From: Brachionus koreanus
Lineage: Eukaryota > Rotifera > Eurotatoria > Ploima > Brachionidae
Assembly (NCBI GenBank): GCA_016987375.1
Contig: PJRA01000005.1
Coordinates: 580,006 to 600,686 of the forward strand
Direction: 5' to 3'
Length of the DNA stretch: 20,681 nucleotides
Shown here in pieces: positions 8,899-17,705 of this stretch. Under the pieces are notes generated by a model. It did not search any database and was not told the origin of the DNA. It saw only the letters and a program-made list of their open reading frames with translations. The position numbers were made by a program, and so were the translations under genes. Numbering within the stretch: position 1 is the first letter of the stretch; the number at the start of each line of letters is the position of its first letter.

Positions 8899-9153
8899 AC
8901 AAGGTTTTGGGTGAGGGCAATTTTGGCAAAGTTTGTCTGGCTATTGTAAGTGATGAAGCTATAGCTGCAGAAATGGCTCAAGACGATGCGGCTGATTTGT
9001 CCAAGACTGAAAGAATTAAGAAACGCCTATCTATAAGGCGTAATAATCAATCAAACTATTCAATCTCAAGTGATCCAGAAGTTTCAAAGCCACTTATCGA
9101 TGAAACAAAATTGCCAAAAAATTCAAGAAGAGTCGCTGTCAAAATTTGCAAAG
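8899..9153 (+). CDS. Receptor tyrosine kinase, exon 7 (kinase N-lobe start with large insert)
   Basis: The exon completes Asp with AC, then encodes KVLGEGNFGKVCLAIV. LGEGNFGKV (8907-8933) is the ATP-binding glycine loop. The exon ends RRVAVKICK, with the catalytic beta3 lysine at 9141-9143, and one leftover G. In vertebrate VEGFRs about 16 residues separate the glycine loop from VAVK. Here there are about 66, including a basic, Ser-rich patch (KKRLSIRRNNQSNYSIS) and acidic flanks. The insert has no stop or frameshift and lies inside one exon, so it is real protein unless an unseen intron is spliced out. The donor is aaag|gtactt; the next exon lies 10,974 nt away. Confidence 0.9.
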
Positions 9154-9339
9154 GTACTTAAATTTTTTAAATTAATCAAATATCAATTAGATTTGAATGA
9201 TTAAAACTAAAAACTTGAAAATAGAATCTAAATGTTTAGACAATGAAAGTCAAGAAATTTTATAACATAACAGCTTTTTAAAAATCAATTAAATAACTTT
9301 TTTTTTTATTTTAAATTAAATAAATTAAGTGTTAATCGG

Positions 9340-9525
9340 TGTTTCATGATATGGACACTCGCCTGTTTATTAATCCTAAAACTGAAAAAAAAATCATTTT
9401 TGTCGCTCTTCTTTGTTCTTTTTCAAGGATTTTGATATTTGTTTTTAAACACAGACCCCAGGTTTCTTCAGCATAGCGAGAATAGCGAGAAGAGGTCTCG
9501 CAATTGATGTATAGAAAAGTCTTAA
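9340..9525 (-). mobile_element. LINE relic, post-RT region
   Basis: Minus-strand reading gives RLFYTSIARPLLA, then after a frame change YAEETWGLCLKTNIKILEKE and QRRATKMIFFSVLGLINRRV, to a stop. This has the pattern L-Y-x-S-I-x-R-P-L-L-x-Y-x-E-T-W ... L-E-x-x-Q-R-R-A-T-K-x-I of LINE proteins downstream of RT. It is short and frameshifted. Its motif wording differs from the other LINE relics here, so it is probably a separate family. Confidence 0.75.
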
Positions 9526-9557
9526 TGATTAGCTGCTAAGGTAAAATATTCTAATTA

Positions 9558-9589
9558 TTGATCAAATTTCTCTTTTCAAATTTGATCAA
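9558..9589. repeat. 12-bp inverted repeat around GATC
   Basis: ttgatcaaattt and its reverse complement aaatttgatcaa are separated by 8 nt. A further aatttgatcaaaaat lies at about 9654-9668. It may be the edge of a small transposon relic. I see no other sign of one. Confidence 0.5.
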
Positions 9590-9740
9590 AAATCTTTAAT
9601 GCGCAATTAAATTTCAATGCATTTTCTAGAAATTATGATCATTTTTCAAACGAATTTGATCAAAAATTTTATTTTGCCTCAATATTTGTTATGGAAAGAA
9701 TATGATGTGTTATAAAATATTTATTAGAACTAACTAAGAA

Positions 9741-10505
9741 ATTGTAAAGGATCAATTATTTTATAATAATAAAATAGGTTATTCTAATATTAGTAAATTA
9801 GATCATAAACTAGTTTATAGGATATTTGAAAGCCTTACCTCAAAAGCCACGTCTAAAATAAACTCAATCAGTAGAGTTAGATGCTTGAATGGCTTGAAAC
9901 TAAAAAATGGCATCGAACTTTGCAGAATTATTTTCAAGAATTTTATTCGTTCAATTTTTGATTACGCTTTTATTCCTCTGTCTACTACAACACAGAAAAT
10001 TTTACCAGAAGTTCAAAAACTTCAAACCAAAGCCCTCAGACACATTAAGTTCTTTCCGATCAGGACAAGAATAACCCACATTCACAAAAAGTTACGGATC
10101 GAGCTTACATCAAATAGAATTCATTCACTTCTCAAAAATTTTTTCATTAGATGCGAAAACCATGCACAGCTAAACTTAGATCTTAACGAATTCATGTTGC
10201 ACAAAACAAATAACAATGCCAAATTTAGTTCATTGTTCCAAACTTTAATATTTTCCTAAATGGAAGATAGTTATGGGTCAATACCTTTAACCAACAGCTA
10301 CCGCTAATCTTTATATTTATTTATGTTTTTCATGTTTTTTATTTTATCTTTGATTTTTATTCTAAACACATTTAAACAATTTTCGATCCTTTTTTATTAA
10401 TCGTTAGGCTAAAAAGAAGGACTTTGTTCCATTCTGAGTAGCCTGAGGTTTTCCCTCAAACAAATAAAATACACTATATATATATGTATATATATATATA
10501 GTTAT
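9741..10505 (+). mobile_element. LINE 3' end: C-terminal ORF, 3' UTR and TA tail
   Basis: The frame is open from about 9741 and runs HKLVYRIFESLTSKATSKIN, later LKNGIELCRIIFKNFIRSIF, DYAFIPLS, LPEVQKLQTKALRHIKFF and RIHSLLKNFFIRC, to a TAA at 10257-10259. The order I-x-K-x-x-I-R-S-x-F-D-Y followed by L-x-x-x-Q-x-x-A-x-R is the usual LINE region after RT. About 210 nt of 3' UTR follow, with ggctaaaaagaaggact near 10408 and a hairpin tgagg-ttttc-cctca (10444-10458), ending in a (TA)n run at 10475-10500. The RT core is missing, as in 5'-truncated insertions. Unlike the other large LINE relics it lies on the host gene's strand. Confidence 0.8.
10475..10501. repeat. (TA)n microsatellite, probable LINE tail
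   Basis: A run of alternating TA with one G (ctatatatatatgtata...). It is almost perfectly self-complementary and directly follows the 3' UTR of the LINE relic, where such elements often carry simple-repeat tails. Confidence 0.75.
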
Positions 10506-10783
10506 AGGATACTAGAATAACTAATTAAAGAATGACCTCATATTATATTTGACATATTGATTAAATTATTATATTAAATTATTTTCAATTAATGCAGCCA
10601 AGTCTTAAATACGTAAATTAAATTAAGTGTCTTTTAAAAATTTGATTTTAGCTTCTTGATTATTAACCCAAAACTTTAAGTCATATTATATGTAAAAATA
10701 AGCATAATTGAATGCTTTTCAAAGTTACATGTCCAACTCTTTGTAAATTTTATTTAAAAAAAAAATTATACAATAAAATTTAA

Positions 10784-10920
10784 TAGTTGTGATAGAAGCT
10801 TTCGTAATTTGATTAAAAAAGCTAATAGTCATTGGCAAAATTTTACTAATGATTTGACTGATTTCGATTTTCAATGGCCCATTGATATTTGTAAGAAACA
10901 ATTTAAAAAAATCCTCTAGA
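10784..10920 (+). pseudogene. Unidentified coding-like remnant
   Basis: One frame reads SCDRSFRNLIKKANSHWQNF, then TNDLTDFDFQWPIDICKKQF and KKIL, to a TAG (about 10917-10919). It follows an acceptor-like aatttaatag. The amino-acid mix, with Trp, Cys and His, looks more protein-like than the surrounding AT-rich noise. It has no ATG and no recognisable domain. It may be part of a transposon, possibly together with the coding-like patch near 11071-11150 (KIYDEQLQRMYASHQEKILS). I cannot name it. Confidence 0.3.
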
Positions 10921-11280
10921 TGATAGGCTTTTCAGACAGATGAGAAGTGGATCTAGTGGGACCATCTCAATAAGCTGAGTCAGTCGTGAAAAAAGGGTGC
11001 TTTGATAAAAAGGTGATGTTGTGTGTTTTTTGGGGGAATTTTCAAAGGGTAATTCGCTTTGAGCTTTAAATGCAAAAATTTATGATGAACAATTACAACG
11101 AATGTATGCTTCACATCAAGAAAAAATCCTTTCTCTTATTAACGCTTTTTTTCTAACGATATTTTCATTTAAATTTCTTTTTTTTAGATTAAATAATAGG
11201 TAATTGAATTTTTTTGACTTAAATCTTAGTTTAAGCTAAGTATAAAATACTAAAGTTGTTCAAAATTCATAAACTCAAAA

Positions 11281-11566
11281 TCAAATGACTTGACTTTTTT
11301 TCAGTTATCAACAAGAATAAACTTTAATAAAAAGAAAAAAATTAATTTTTGCTTTTGTTGGGGCAATAAAAGTAGCATTTTCTCATCATTTCTGAGTTGC
11401 ATCGTCAACAAGACTGTCTAGGTTCGGCTTCACAAATTCGTTTATTAGACGGTCCAATCTCATTATTGTGAATAAAATCATCATCCAATTCCATCCTTTG
11501 GAAATTCATTCGATGTATCATTTTTTCAAAATGTCAAAAAAAAATTTCAAGTCAAGTCAAATGACT
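11281..11566. repeat. Short inverted and direct repeats bracketing about 285 bp
   Basis: tgacttgactt at 11286-11296 and its reverse complement aagtcaagtca at 11549-11559 form an 11-bp inverted pair. The 10-mer tcaaatgact also occurs directly at 11281-11290 and 11557-11566. The arrangement could mark a small non-autonomous element, but no target duplication is clear. Confidence 0.3.
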
Positions 11567-11984
11567 TTTTTTTTTAATTTATAATAACCTTTTTTCTTTT
11601 TTCATTTAAGCGTTACATTTTACACATTATTTATTAGCATTTGACGAATTTCAGTAAGAGAATTTCATACTCTACCTCTTGATTCATCATCTATTTCTTG
11701 TATTTTAGTAATACAAGTTTTAATTTTAAAACAAATAAATTAATTGTGTATAAGATTAATTGTCAGTTAATAAAAATATTACACTTTTTATTTTTTTTAT
11801 TGAAGAATGAAAATTTATCTAAATTGTGAAGCAAATTTAAAAAATTTTTAACTCAATTAAGTTTATTTTTATCTTTATTTGTTTAAAATAATATTAATTT
11901 TGTTGGGTTTTTACAAAGTTTGTTGGGTATAATATTGAGAGCCCTTGTTTTTTTTTACTTTTGCAAAAGTCTGAAAAATACGCT

Positions 11985-12500
11985 GCTATGATTTTTAAAA
12001 TTAGAAATTTTTAAAGATTTACTTTGGAAACTTTAGGAAAATCATTAGGATCTATTTCACAGCTCAAATAAAAGATTAATCTTACTACGTGGGAACAATA
12101 TCCAATTGTTCTTGCTCCATTCTTGCAAGTACAGTACCATCCATTAATCATGTCTTAATCTTGAATAGTTTTTCCTTCAAAATCTTCCAAATATCTTATA
12201 AAAACACTATATTTAGTTTGTGTTTTGTGTTTTGAGCGAAGTTGAGCTAAAACAATAAAGCTTTATGACTTTTGAATTCTAAATACTTTATCAATAAATA
12301 TCTCATAGCGACCTTTTTTCATTATAATGATCTGCTAAATACCTAAATGCTTGCTTAAGTAGTTAGGAATCTAAAGTAATATGATTTTTAACTGTATCTT
12401 CATCGAGATATGGAAAATCTAAAATTAGATCAGGTTTTAATTTGACAAAATTTGATTTTCTTCTTGTTAGCACTAGAAGTACCAAGCATTTTTTCAGGTT
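11985..12500 (-). pseudogene. Decayed transposase-like gene with a SWIM zinc finger
   Basis: Minus-strand frames give KPDLILDFPYLDEDTVKNHI, FRYLADHYNEK, a frame change, RYEIF-IDKVF, then YLEDFEGKTIQD and finally GWYCTCKNGARTIGYCSH, continuing VVRLIFYLSCEIDPNDFPK to a stop near 12004. CTC-x9-CSH fits the SWIM finger consensus CxCx(n)CxH. The run CxCxxGxRTxGxCSHV is typical of DDE transposase-derived proteins in invertebrate genomes. At least two stops and two frame changes show that it is dead. The N-terminal and catalytic parts are not identifiable, so the transposon superfamily is uncertain. Confidence 0.7.
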
Positions 12501-12693
12501 TTTTTAATAAATTTAAAAAAAAATCAAAATAATTTTATAAAATAATATCATTTTTTAAAGAAAATTTTAATACTTTAATGTTGGTGGCATTTTAATATTT
12601 TTATTAAAATTTATAGGATTTAGGATAAAAATATAATAATTGAAATTTAAAGTTAGGTCTTTGTTTGAATAAAATAATTTAACTTTAACAAAA

Positions 12694-12699
12694 TTTATT
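12694..12699 (-). terminator. Polyadenylation signal AATAAA for the GPCR gene
   Basis: TTTATT on the + strand reads AATAAA on the minus strand, 97 nt beyond the GPCR stop codon at 12796. It is the first canonical hexamer I see downstream, and a T-rich stretch follows. Such hexamers are frequent in AT-rich DNA. Confidence 0.45.
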
Positions 12700-12795
12700 T
12701 TTAAGTAAAAAGACAATAAAAAATCAAAAATTACAAAATAAATAGCAACTAAATTTAACAAGAAAAAAAAAAAACTTAATCTAATTGACACATTT

Positions 12796-14160
12796 CTAAT
12801 TGCTTTTTAAATTGTTTATTAGAACTGAATTTATTGTGTTCAAATCGTTTAAATGCTTTAGCTCCAAATTAATGGAATCTCTGGTGCGTTTTTTATTTTT
12901 TTGAATTTTTCTAAAAGTTTTCTTAAACTCACGTCTAAATCTAAAGCTGACAAAAAAAAGCAAATAAAACTTGCAACAATAAAAAAAATATCTTGTATAT
13001 GTCATGTATTGAAGCACGGACATATAGGTCAGACTAGGCTTCACCTGATTTACCATTTCAATGAGGGAATAAGGCAAAAAGAGAATGACATGTGTGAGAG
13101 AAAAGGCTATGCATGGTGTGCATGTTTTCAAAAATTCAATGTGAAATTCATTCAACTGGAAGTCAAATTTTGCCGCTTTGTTCTCTTTGTGTTCGATTAT
13201 TTCTTCATAATTGTTCACTTCGGTGTCCATTTTTTTCAACTTGTCGCTTCTTTTTGTGCTCTTGACAAACTCAATGAACACAACAAGCTTTTTTTTTAGC
13301 AATGAGCGCTTCTTTATCAAATAAACACTCAACACCAAATTTCCAATCGCTGGCAGAATAGAAAAAAATAAATTGTAAATTATAATTGACCAGAATAGGG
13401 CGTTTGTTGAGTCGCCAATTGTGAACGACACCGATCTCAGATTGGGTCCACACTCTGACGATTTTAACTGCTCGGTCATTGACTGAATCAAATTGAGAAT
13501 TGAATCAGAGCTTTTGTTCTCAGACATCTCGTAATCGAGCAATATGGGACTTGGTGGTGATTTAACATGAATTTGCTTGTTTAGATTAAGTAGTTCAAGA
13601 CGAAACACATTGGCTATGGTGCATATGCAGAATAGAAAAAGAGTCAAATATTTTGTGTTTAGACACAAACGGTGCGAGTTGATTTCGACTGTTTTGAAAG
13701 GAAAGAGGATGAGAAAACACCGGTTTAGTGAGAGCAGGAATACCAGATAGTTGCTCATGGCTCCGCTAATGCGCAAAATGTAGATGAAAAATTTACAGGC
13801 AAAATTTGACACGTCATAAACCGACTCGTACTTGCTCTTTTTTAAATGATACAAAAATTGAAATAATGTGTTTAGAATCAAATAGAAAACAATTGTTGTG
13901 TCAAACGAGCATATTTCGATCATGTAAGTGTGAAAACTGTTTGCTACGCGTACATAGCCTGCATTCAAGTGTTTGATTTGTTTGTAGCGGCGTATTTTTC
14001 TCATGTAGAAAAAGAACAAAAAGCTATTAGCCGGAATTGTAAGCACGGCTATGAGAGCTATAAATATTACTTCGGTCACATAGTCCCATGTGTTGTTCTC
14101 TAGCTCTTCTATGATAGCCTCTCGATTCAGCCTTGTGCTAAAAACAGTTGTTTGTGACAT
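12796..14160 (-). CDS. Divergent rhodopsin-like (class A) G-protein-coupled receptor, intronless
   Basis: The gene has 454 codons from ATG at 14158-14160 (MSQTTVFSTRLNRE) to TAG at 12796. Seven hydrophobic segments fit TM1 about 29-54 (LTIPANSFLFFF), TM2 85-104, TM3 121-146, TM4 167-190, TM5 255-282 (FFSILPAIGN), TM6 345-368 (HVILFLPYSL) and TM7 383-406. Cys121 at the top of TM3 and Cys237 in a 60-residue second extracellular loop can form the conserved disulfide. Class A landmarks are altered: DRY reads LNRCF, TM4 lacks its Trp, and NPxxY is replaced near CKFYLLFF. The N-terminus has an N-glycosylation sequon (NNT). The third intracellular loop is about 60 residues and highly charged; the C-tail is basic. 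It most resembles invertebrate peptide-type receptors, ligand unknown. It sits antisense inside the kinase gene's intron. Confidence 0.88.
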   Translation of the reverse strand: MSQTTVFSTRLNREAIIEELENNTWDYVTEVIFIALIAVLTIPANSFLFFFYMRKIRRYKQIKHLNAGYVRVANSFHTYMIEICSFDTTIVFYLILNTLFQFLYHLKKSKYESVYDVSNFACKFFIYILRISGAMSNYLVFLLSLNRCFLILFPFKTVEINSHRLCLNTKYLTLFLFCICTIANVFRLELLNLNKQIHVKSPPSPILLDYEMSENKSSDSILNLIQSMTEQLKSSECGPNLRSVSFTIGDSTNALFWSIIIYNLFFSILPAIGNLVLSVYLIKKRSLLKKKLVVFIEFVKSTKRSDKLKKMDTEVNNYEEIIEHKENKAAKFDFQLNEFHIEFLKTCTPCIAFSLTHVILFLPYSLIEMVNQVKPSLTYMSVLQYMTYTRYFFYCCKFYLLFFVSFRFRREFKKTFRKIQKNKKRTRDSINLELKHLNDLNTINSVLINNLKSN

Positions 14161-14173
14161 TTCTAACAATTGT

Positions 14174-14212
14174 TCACATCTTCTAGATAAAAAAAAAATA
14201 TGTATATATATT
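14174..14212 (-). promoter_or_regulatory. Possible TATA stretch, splice acceptor and start-stop uORF before the GPCR
   Basis: On the minus strand, reading toward the ATG, there is gaatatatatacatatt, then a T-run ending tatctag (AG at 14184-14183), then aagATGTGAacaattg. The first could be a TATA element about 40 nt upstream of the start codon. The second looks like a 3' splice site for a 5'-UTR intron or for trans-splicing. ATGTGA (14179-14174) would be a minimal upstream ORF if transcribed. These readings compete, and transcript data would be needed to choose. Confidence 0.3.
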
Positions 14213-14989
14213 CAAAACAGTCTCTTAGTAAAACTAATTAGAAACTTGAAATTTTTTGAAAGGGTTTCAAAATTTCACAAGTGGTATTTTATTTCAATTT
14301 TTTATTAATTTAAAGCTAAAAAGGAAATATTAAGAATTTAAAGTGACCTAAAATAGTTTATTTATTAATTCATCAATAAAAGAAATTAGAACTTAGTGTA
14401 TTTAGTAGAATCTTTTTATTATTGATTACAATCCTTGCAAAAATAATAATTAAAAATTATAAATAGAAATTTAAATAAAAGTTTTCATTCAAGTGCTAAA
14501 TTAAATTAAAAATTTATTTAAGAAAAAATAAAAATAGCTAACTAGTTGTGAAAAATTTTAACTTTTTTTTTTAATCAAATCAATAATCAATTTAAATCTT
14601 TATATTGATGTTTTATTTTTTGTCTTTTTTTTTACCATGAGAAAAAATTAAGCTTAAATTTTTCAGTATTCTATTAATACATTTAGGCAAATTGTATCTA
14701 ATACTCTTTTTTACTCCTTTTTTCTTTTGTAAAAATTCAAAATTATTTAATGAAAAATGAAGAAATTTAGATTTGAAACTCATTAATTTTTTTCTTATTC
14801 ATTTGATTATTTAATTCAATTAAAAAAATATGCTTAAAGTAATTCACAAATTTGACGAATTTGCTCGATTTTACTGACATGTCGCTAATTTTTAGCGCTA
14901 TGTTGGTAATTCATATAAATATCAACAATCAAACGATCAGTAAATGATCTGAGCTTACTTCTATTCTTATTTTATCGAGATGAAAAATT

Positions 14990-16145
14990 ATGATGAAAAT
15001 TCTGCTTATTTATTTGTATCATATTTTAGATTCAGAATAGATCGGACAGCTGAATTTTGAATAACTTGTAGTTTTTTTATGTTGGTTTCTGAAAATGAAT
15101 TTAAACAAGGAAAAGAATAATCTAGTATTGACCCTATCAAGGATTTGTATAGGTTACCGAGTGTTCAGACACCATTTTTTATTTTATAGATATTTTATTA
15201 TGTTAAGTCTTGAATTACAACGTTTTTTCAAATCATCAATCATTGAGCTAAATTTAAGTTTTGAATCAAGCGTAATGCCTAAGAACTTAACTTTTCCTCA
15301 CGAATTAAGTTGTTATTGTAAATTTTAAGGTCTAAGTTGATTTTGGATTTTGTTCTTTTTTCTTAGATCATGTAACATGACTTTTCAACAGAAACTTTCA
15401 TTTTCCATTTGAAAAGCCATTTCTTAACTTCGTTAAGATATTTATTTATCGTATTTTCGAGATTTCCTTCCTTATTATAAATGAAAAAAGTTGCCAAATC
15501 GTCGGCAAAAAGAAGAGAGTATTGGCAATTTGGTTTACTTCTTTTTGGTATATCATTTATAAAAATGCTAAAAAGAAGTGAGCTAATTAGAGCTCCTTGT
15601 GGGACCCCTGCTTTTATTGGATATTGATCACTTAAGTGACCATTTACATTTACAATAAAATATCTGGAATCAAGAAATGATTTGATCCAAAATATAATAT
15701 AGGAAGGAAGTTTTATCTTAATTAATTTATAAATAAGTCCCTCATGCCAAACTCTGTCAAAAGCTTTAGAAATGTCGAAATAAAGACAACAGACCTTTTT
15801 TTTTCCATTATAAGAATCTACTAGTTTTTGAATAAGAAAGTAAAGATTGTCTGCCGTTCGCCTATGTTTCCTAAATCCTGACTGCTCATTAATTAGCAAG
15901 TTATTTTTCTCAAGAAAATTATAAATTCTTGAGTATACAATCCGTTCAAGTAATTTCCCGAGACAACTTGTCATACTGATAGGATGATAGTTGGAAGGGT
16001 CGTGGGTTGGGAAGGTTTTCTTTGGTATCATTGTTATACTAGCAATGTCCATGATTTTGGGATTTGATCTTGTTCCAAAGTCATGTTAAAAAGCTGACTT
16101 AGTTCAACCAAAACCTCATAGGGAAGATTTTTATTGTTTGAATTT
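14990..16145 (-). mobile_element. LINE retrotransposon relic with near-complete reverse transcriptase
   Basis: Minus strand. Pre-RT: NLPYEVLVELSQLFNMTLEQ, DQIPKSW, then a frameshift near 16048. The open part (16052-15363) has ITMIPKK, PSNYHPISMTSCLGKLLERI (RT region 1), INEQSGFRKHRRTADNLYFL, CCLYFDISKAFDRVWHEGLI (first catalytic Asp), AGVPQGALISSLLFSIFIND and SLLFADDLATFF (catalytic ADD), and ends in an early stop at 15363. Beyond it the same family continues: KINLDLKIYNNNLIREEKL, LGITLDSKLKFSSMIDDL, then after stops and a frame change ETNIKKLQVIQNSAVRSILN. The RT catalytic residues are intact but the ORF is broken at both sides. Part of it repeats at 3709-3818. Confidence 0.9.
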
Positions 16146-16292
16146 TTTTAACCTTTTTTACCAGTTTGATAATATAATTTTTTTTTTAATTATTAACCGA
16201 TTTAAAACTAAGAGTATTAACTAATCAATTATTTAGAACTTTTAAGTTAACAAACGTTAAGTCATTTTTAAATTATCTGTCCATGAATTAAC

Positions 16293-16313
16293 GGTATGTA
16301 CATACCGGTATGT
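16293..16313. repeat. GGTATGTACATACC palindrome with an adjoining repeat
   Basis: A perfect 14-bp palindrome (16293-16306) is immediately followed by another GGTATGT (16307-16313). It stands out from the flanking AT runs by its GC content. Role unknown; it might be a protein-binding site or a transposon edge. Confidence 0.45.
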
Positions 16314-16355
16314 CATTAAAATCAAGCAAATACATTAGTAATGTAAAACACGGTT

Positions 16356-16398
16356 AATGTCATCAATTGTGTGATTTATATTAAATCAATAAACTAAA
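16356..16398 (+). mobile_element. Solo LINE 3' tail, same family as 3879-4550
   Basis: The + strand reads aatgtcatcaattgtg, then atttatatt, then tcaataaactaaa. This matches the minus-strand 3' end of the LINE at 3879-4550 (atgtcatcaattgtg, then c-atttatatt, then tcaataaactaaac) with few differences. No coding part precedes it, so it is an extreme 5' truncation. Confidence 0.7.
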
Positions 16399-17135
16399 GT
16401 ATTAAACAACTGTTGTTTCACTTTGTTTCATCTAGAACAAAAATTAAAAATTTTTTTATTTTCGTATTAAATTTCACATTTTTTTCTTTATGTAATTTTA
16501 CAAAATTAATATAAAAATACTAGCACTGTAATTTAGTTCAGAGAAACATAAACAAATTTCAGTTCAATTTTAAGTTTAAGTAAAACAAAATTTCCTTAAA
16601 CAAAAAAATTAGTTTAATAATTCACAAATAAGATAAATTCGCTTATTTGAAACTAACATTAGATTCAAAATTTTATATCTTAATCATTGCATGTAATATT
16701 TTAAATAAACAGGTAGTTTTTTACTTAGTATTAGATGATTCAATAAATAAAAGTCAGCTTTATTTTACTTGTTTATTCAACCATAATAAAATTAGAATTC
16801 TCATATAAACTCATTATATTACAAAGAATCTTAGTTAATAAAATGAGACTTTTTATTCTTCAGATGCAGTACAAGTTATTCAAATTAATAGATTATTAAA
16901 ATTTATTTTTTAAAAACAATAAACTGCAAAAATTACAACCACAATAATATTAGGTCCATGTGAAAGTTTTTTGTGGAAATATTCGAATAAGACGATCACA
17001 TGAAACAAAGCATTACTACATTTTAATGGTAAAAGAAATTATTAAAAATACCTAAATCAGAAACCTAGATAAATATCAAAATGAAATGTTAAAAATAATC
17101 GATACCGAATAATCGATATAGGCCTGTATTCTTTA

Positions 17136-17402
17136 ATTGTCTCTTGAAATTTAATAAATTAAAAAACAAAACCACTTATAAAAACAAATTTCTATTTTAG
17201 AAGAATAGTCGAGATAACTAAAGGAAAGAACTAATGAATTAAAGTTACTAATTAAAGTACAACAATGGTAAAACTCTAAAGTATAAAAAGTATTACCTTA
17301 GATCCAGTCAACCTTAGTGCGTGTTCCACGTGTTCTATTGTCTCTTGAAATTTAATAAATTAAAAAACAAAACCACTTATAAAAACAAATTTCTATTTTA
17401 GA
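17136..17402. repeat. Perfect 66-bp direct repeat, 201-bp period
   Basis: 17136-17201 and 17337-17402 are identical over 66 bases, from attgtctcttgaaattt to tttctattttaga. They are separated by 135 bp of unrelated sequence. Identity over 66 bp in decaying intronic DNA implies a recent event: a 201-bp tandem duplication whose second unit is partial, or short terminal direct repeats of a small element. Each copy ends in tttctattttag, which looks like a splice acceptor. Confidence 0.9.
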
Positions 17403-17635
17403 TTTAGAGAGGTTTTAATCATTTTAAATACTAAATATTAAAAGATTGTACTTTTAATTATTTTTTCAACTTAAATTTTTTTCACAATAACATTTAAAAA
17501 AATTTTATTTTTATTTATTCAAAAAGTTTTTCTCTTTTTTAACAAATTCACTGTAAACTTTCTAATATGTAACTTTAATCTAATTTAACATTTTGTTTCA
17601 ATTATATTTTATTTTTCAAAAATATTCTTCATGTG

Positions 17636-17705
17636 GCTGAAAGGAAGGACTAAGTTTTCATTCCAACCGACCAAGGCTTTGCCGAATTATATTTTAAATA
17701 AATAA
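17636..17705 (+). mobile_element. Solo LINE-type 3' tail
   Basis: The sequence ggctgaaaggaaggact, then cattcc, then ccaaggctttgcc and an A/T-rich aaataaataaat end resembles the 3' UTR end of the LINE at 9741-10505 (ggctaaaaagaaggact, then cattc, and a final aaataaaat). The order and spacing of the shared blocks suggest a related LINE tail without coding sequence. The match is by eye and covers about 60 bp. Confidence 0.5.

Noticed and set aside
12567..12791. Open frame on minus just downstream of the GPCR
   Set aside because: It has no ATG at its start, is almost entirely Phe, Leu, Ile and Asn from AT-rich DNA, and covers the likely GPCR 3' UTR and polyadenylation signal.
12901..13453. Open frames overlapping the GPCR coding region in other frames
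   Set aside because: The GPCR frame has seven membrane segments and conserved cysteines; these have no domain features.
15095..15328. Open frame on + opposite a LINE
   Set aside because: Antisense to the post-RT part of the LINE relic 14990-16145.
15363..16052. Possibility that the RT frame is a working retrotransposon gene
   Set aside because: The catalytic ADD is present, but frameshifts lie at about 16048 and after 15363, with further stops downstream. No intact N-terminus or endonuclease is seen.
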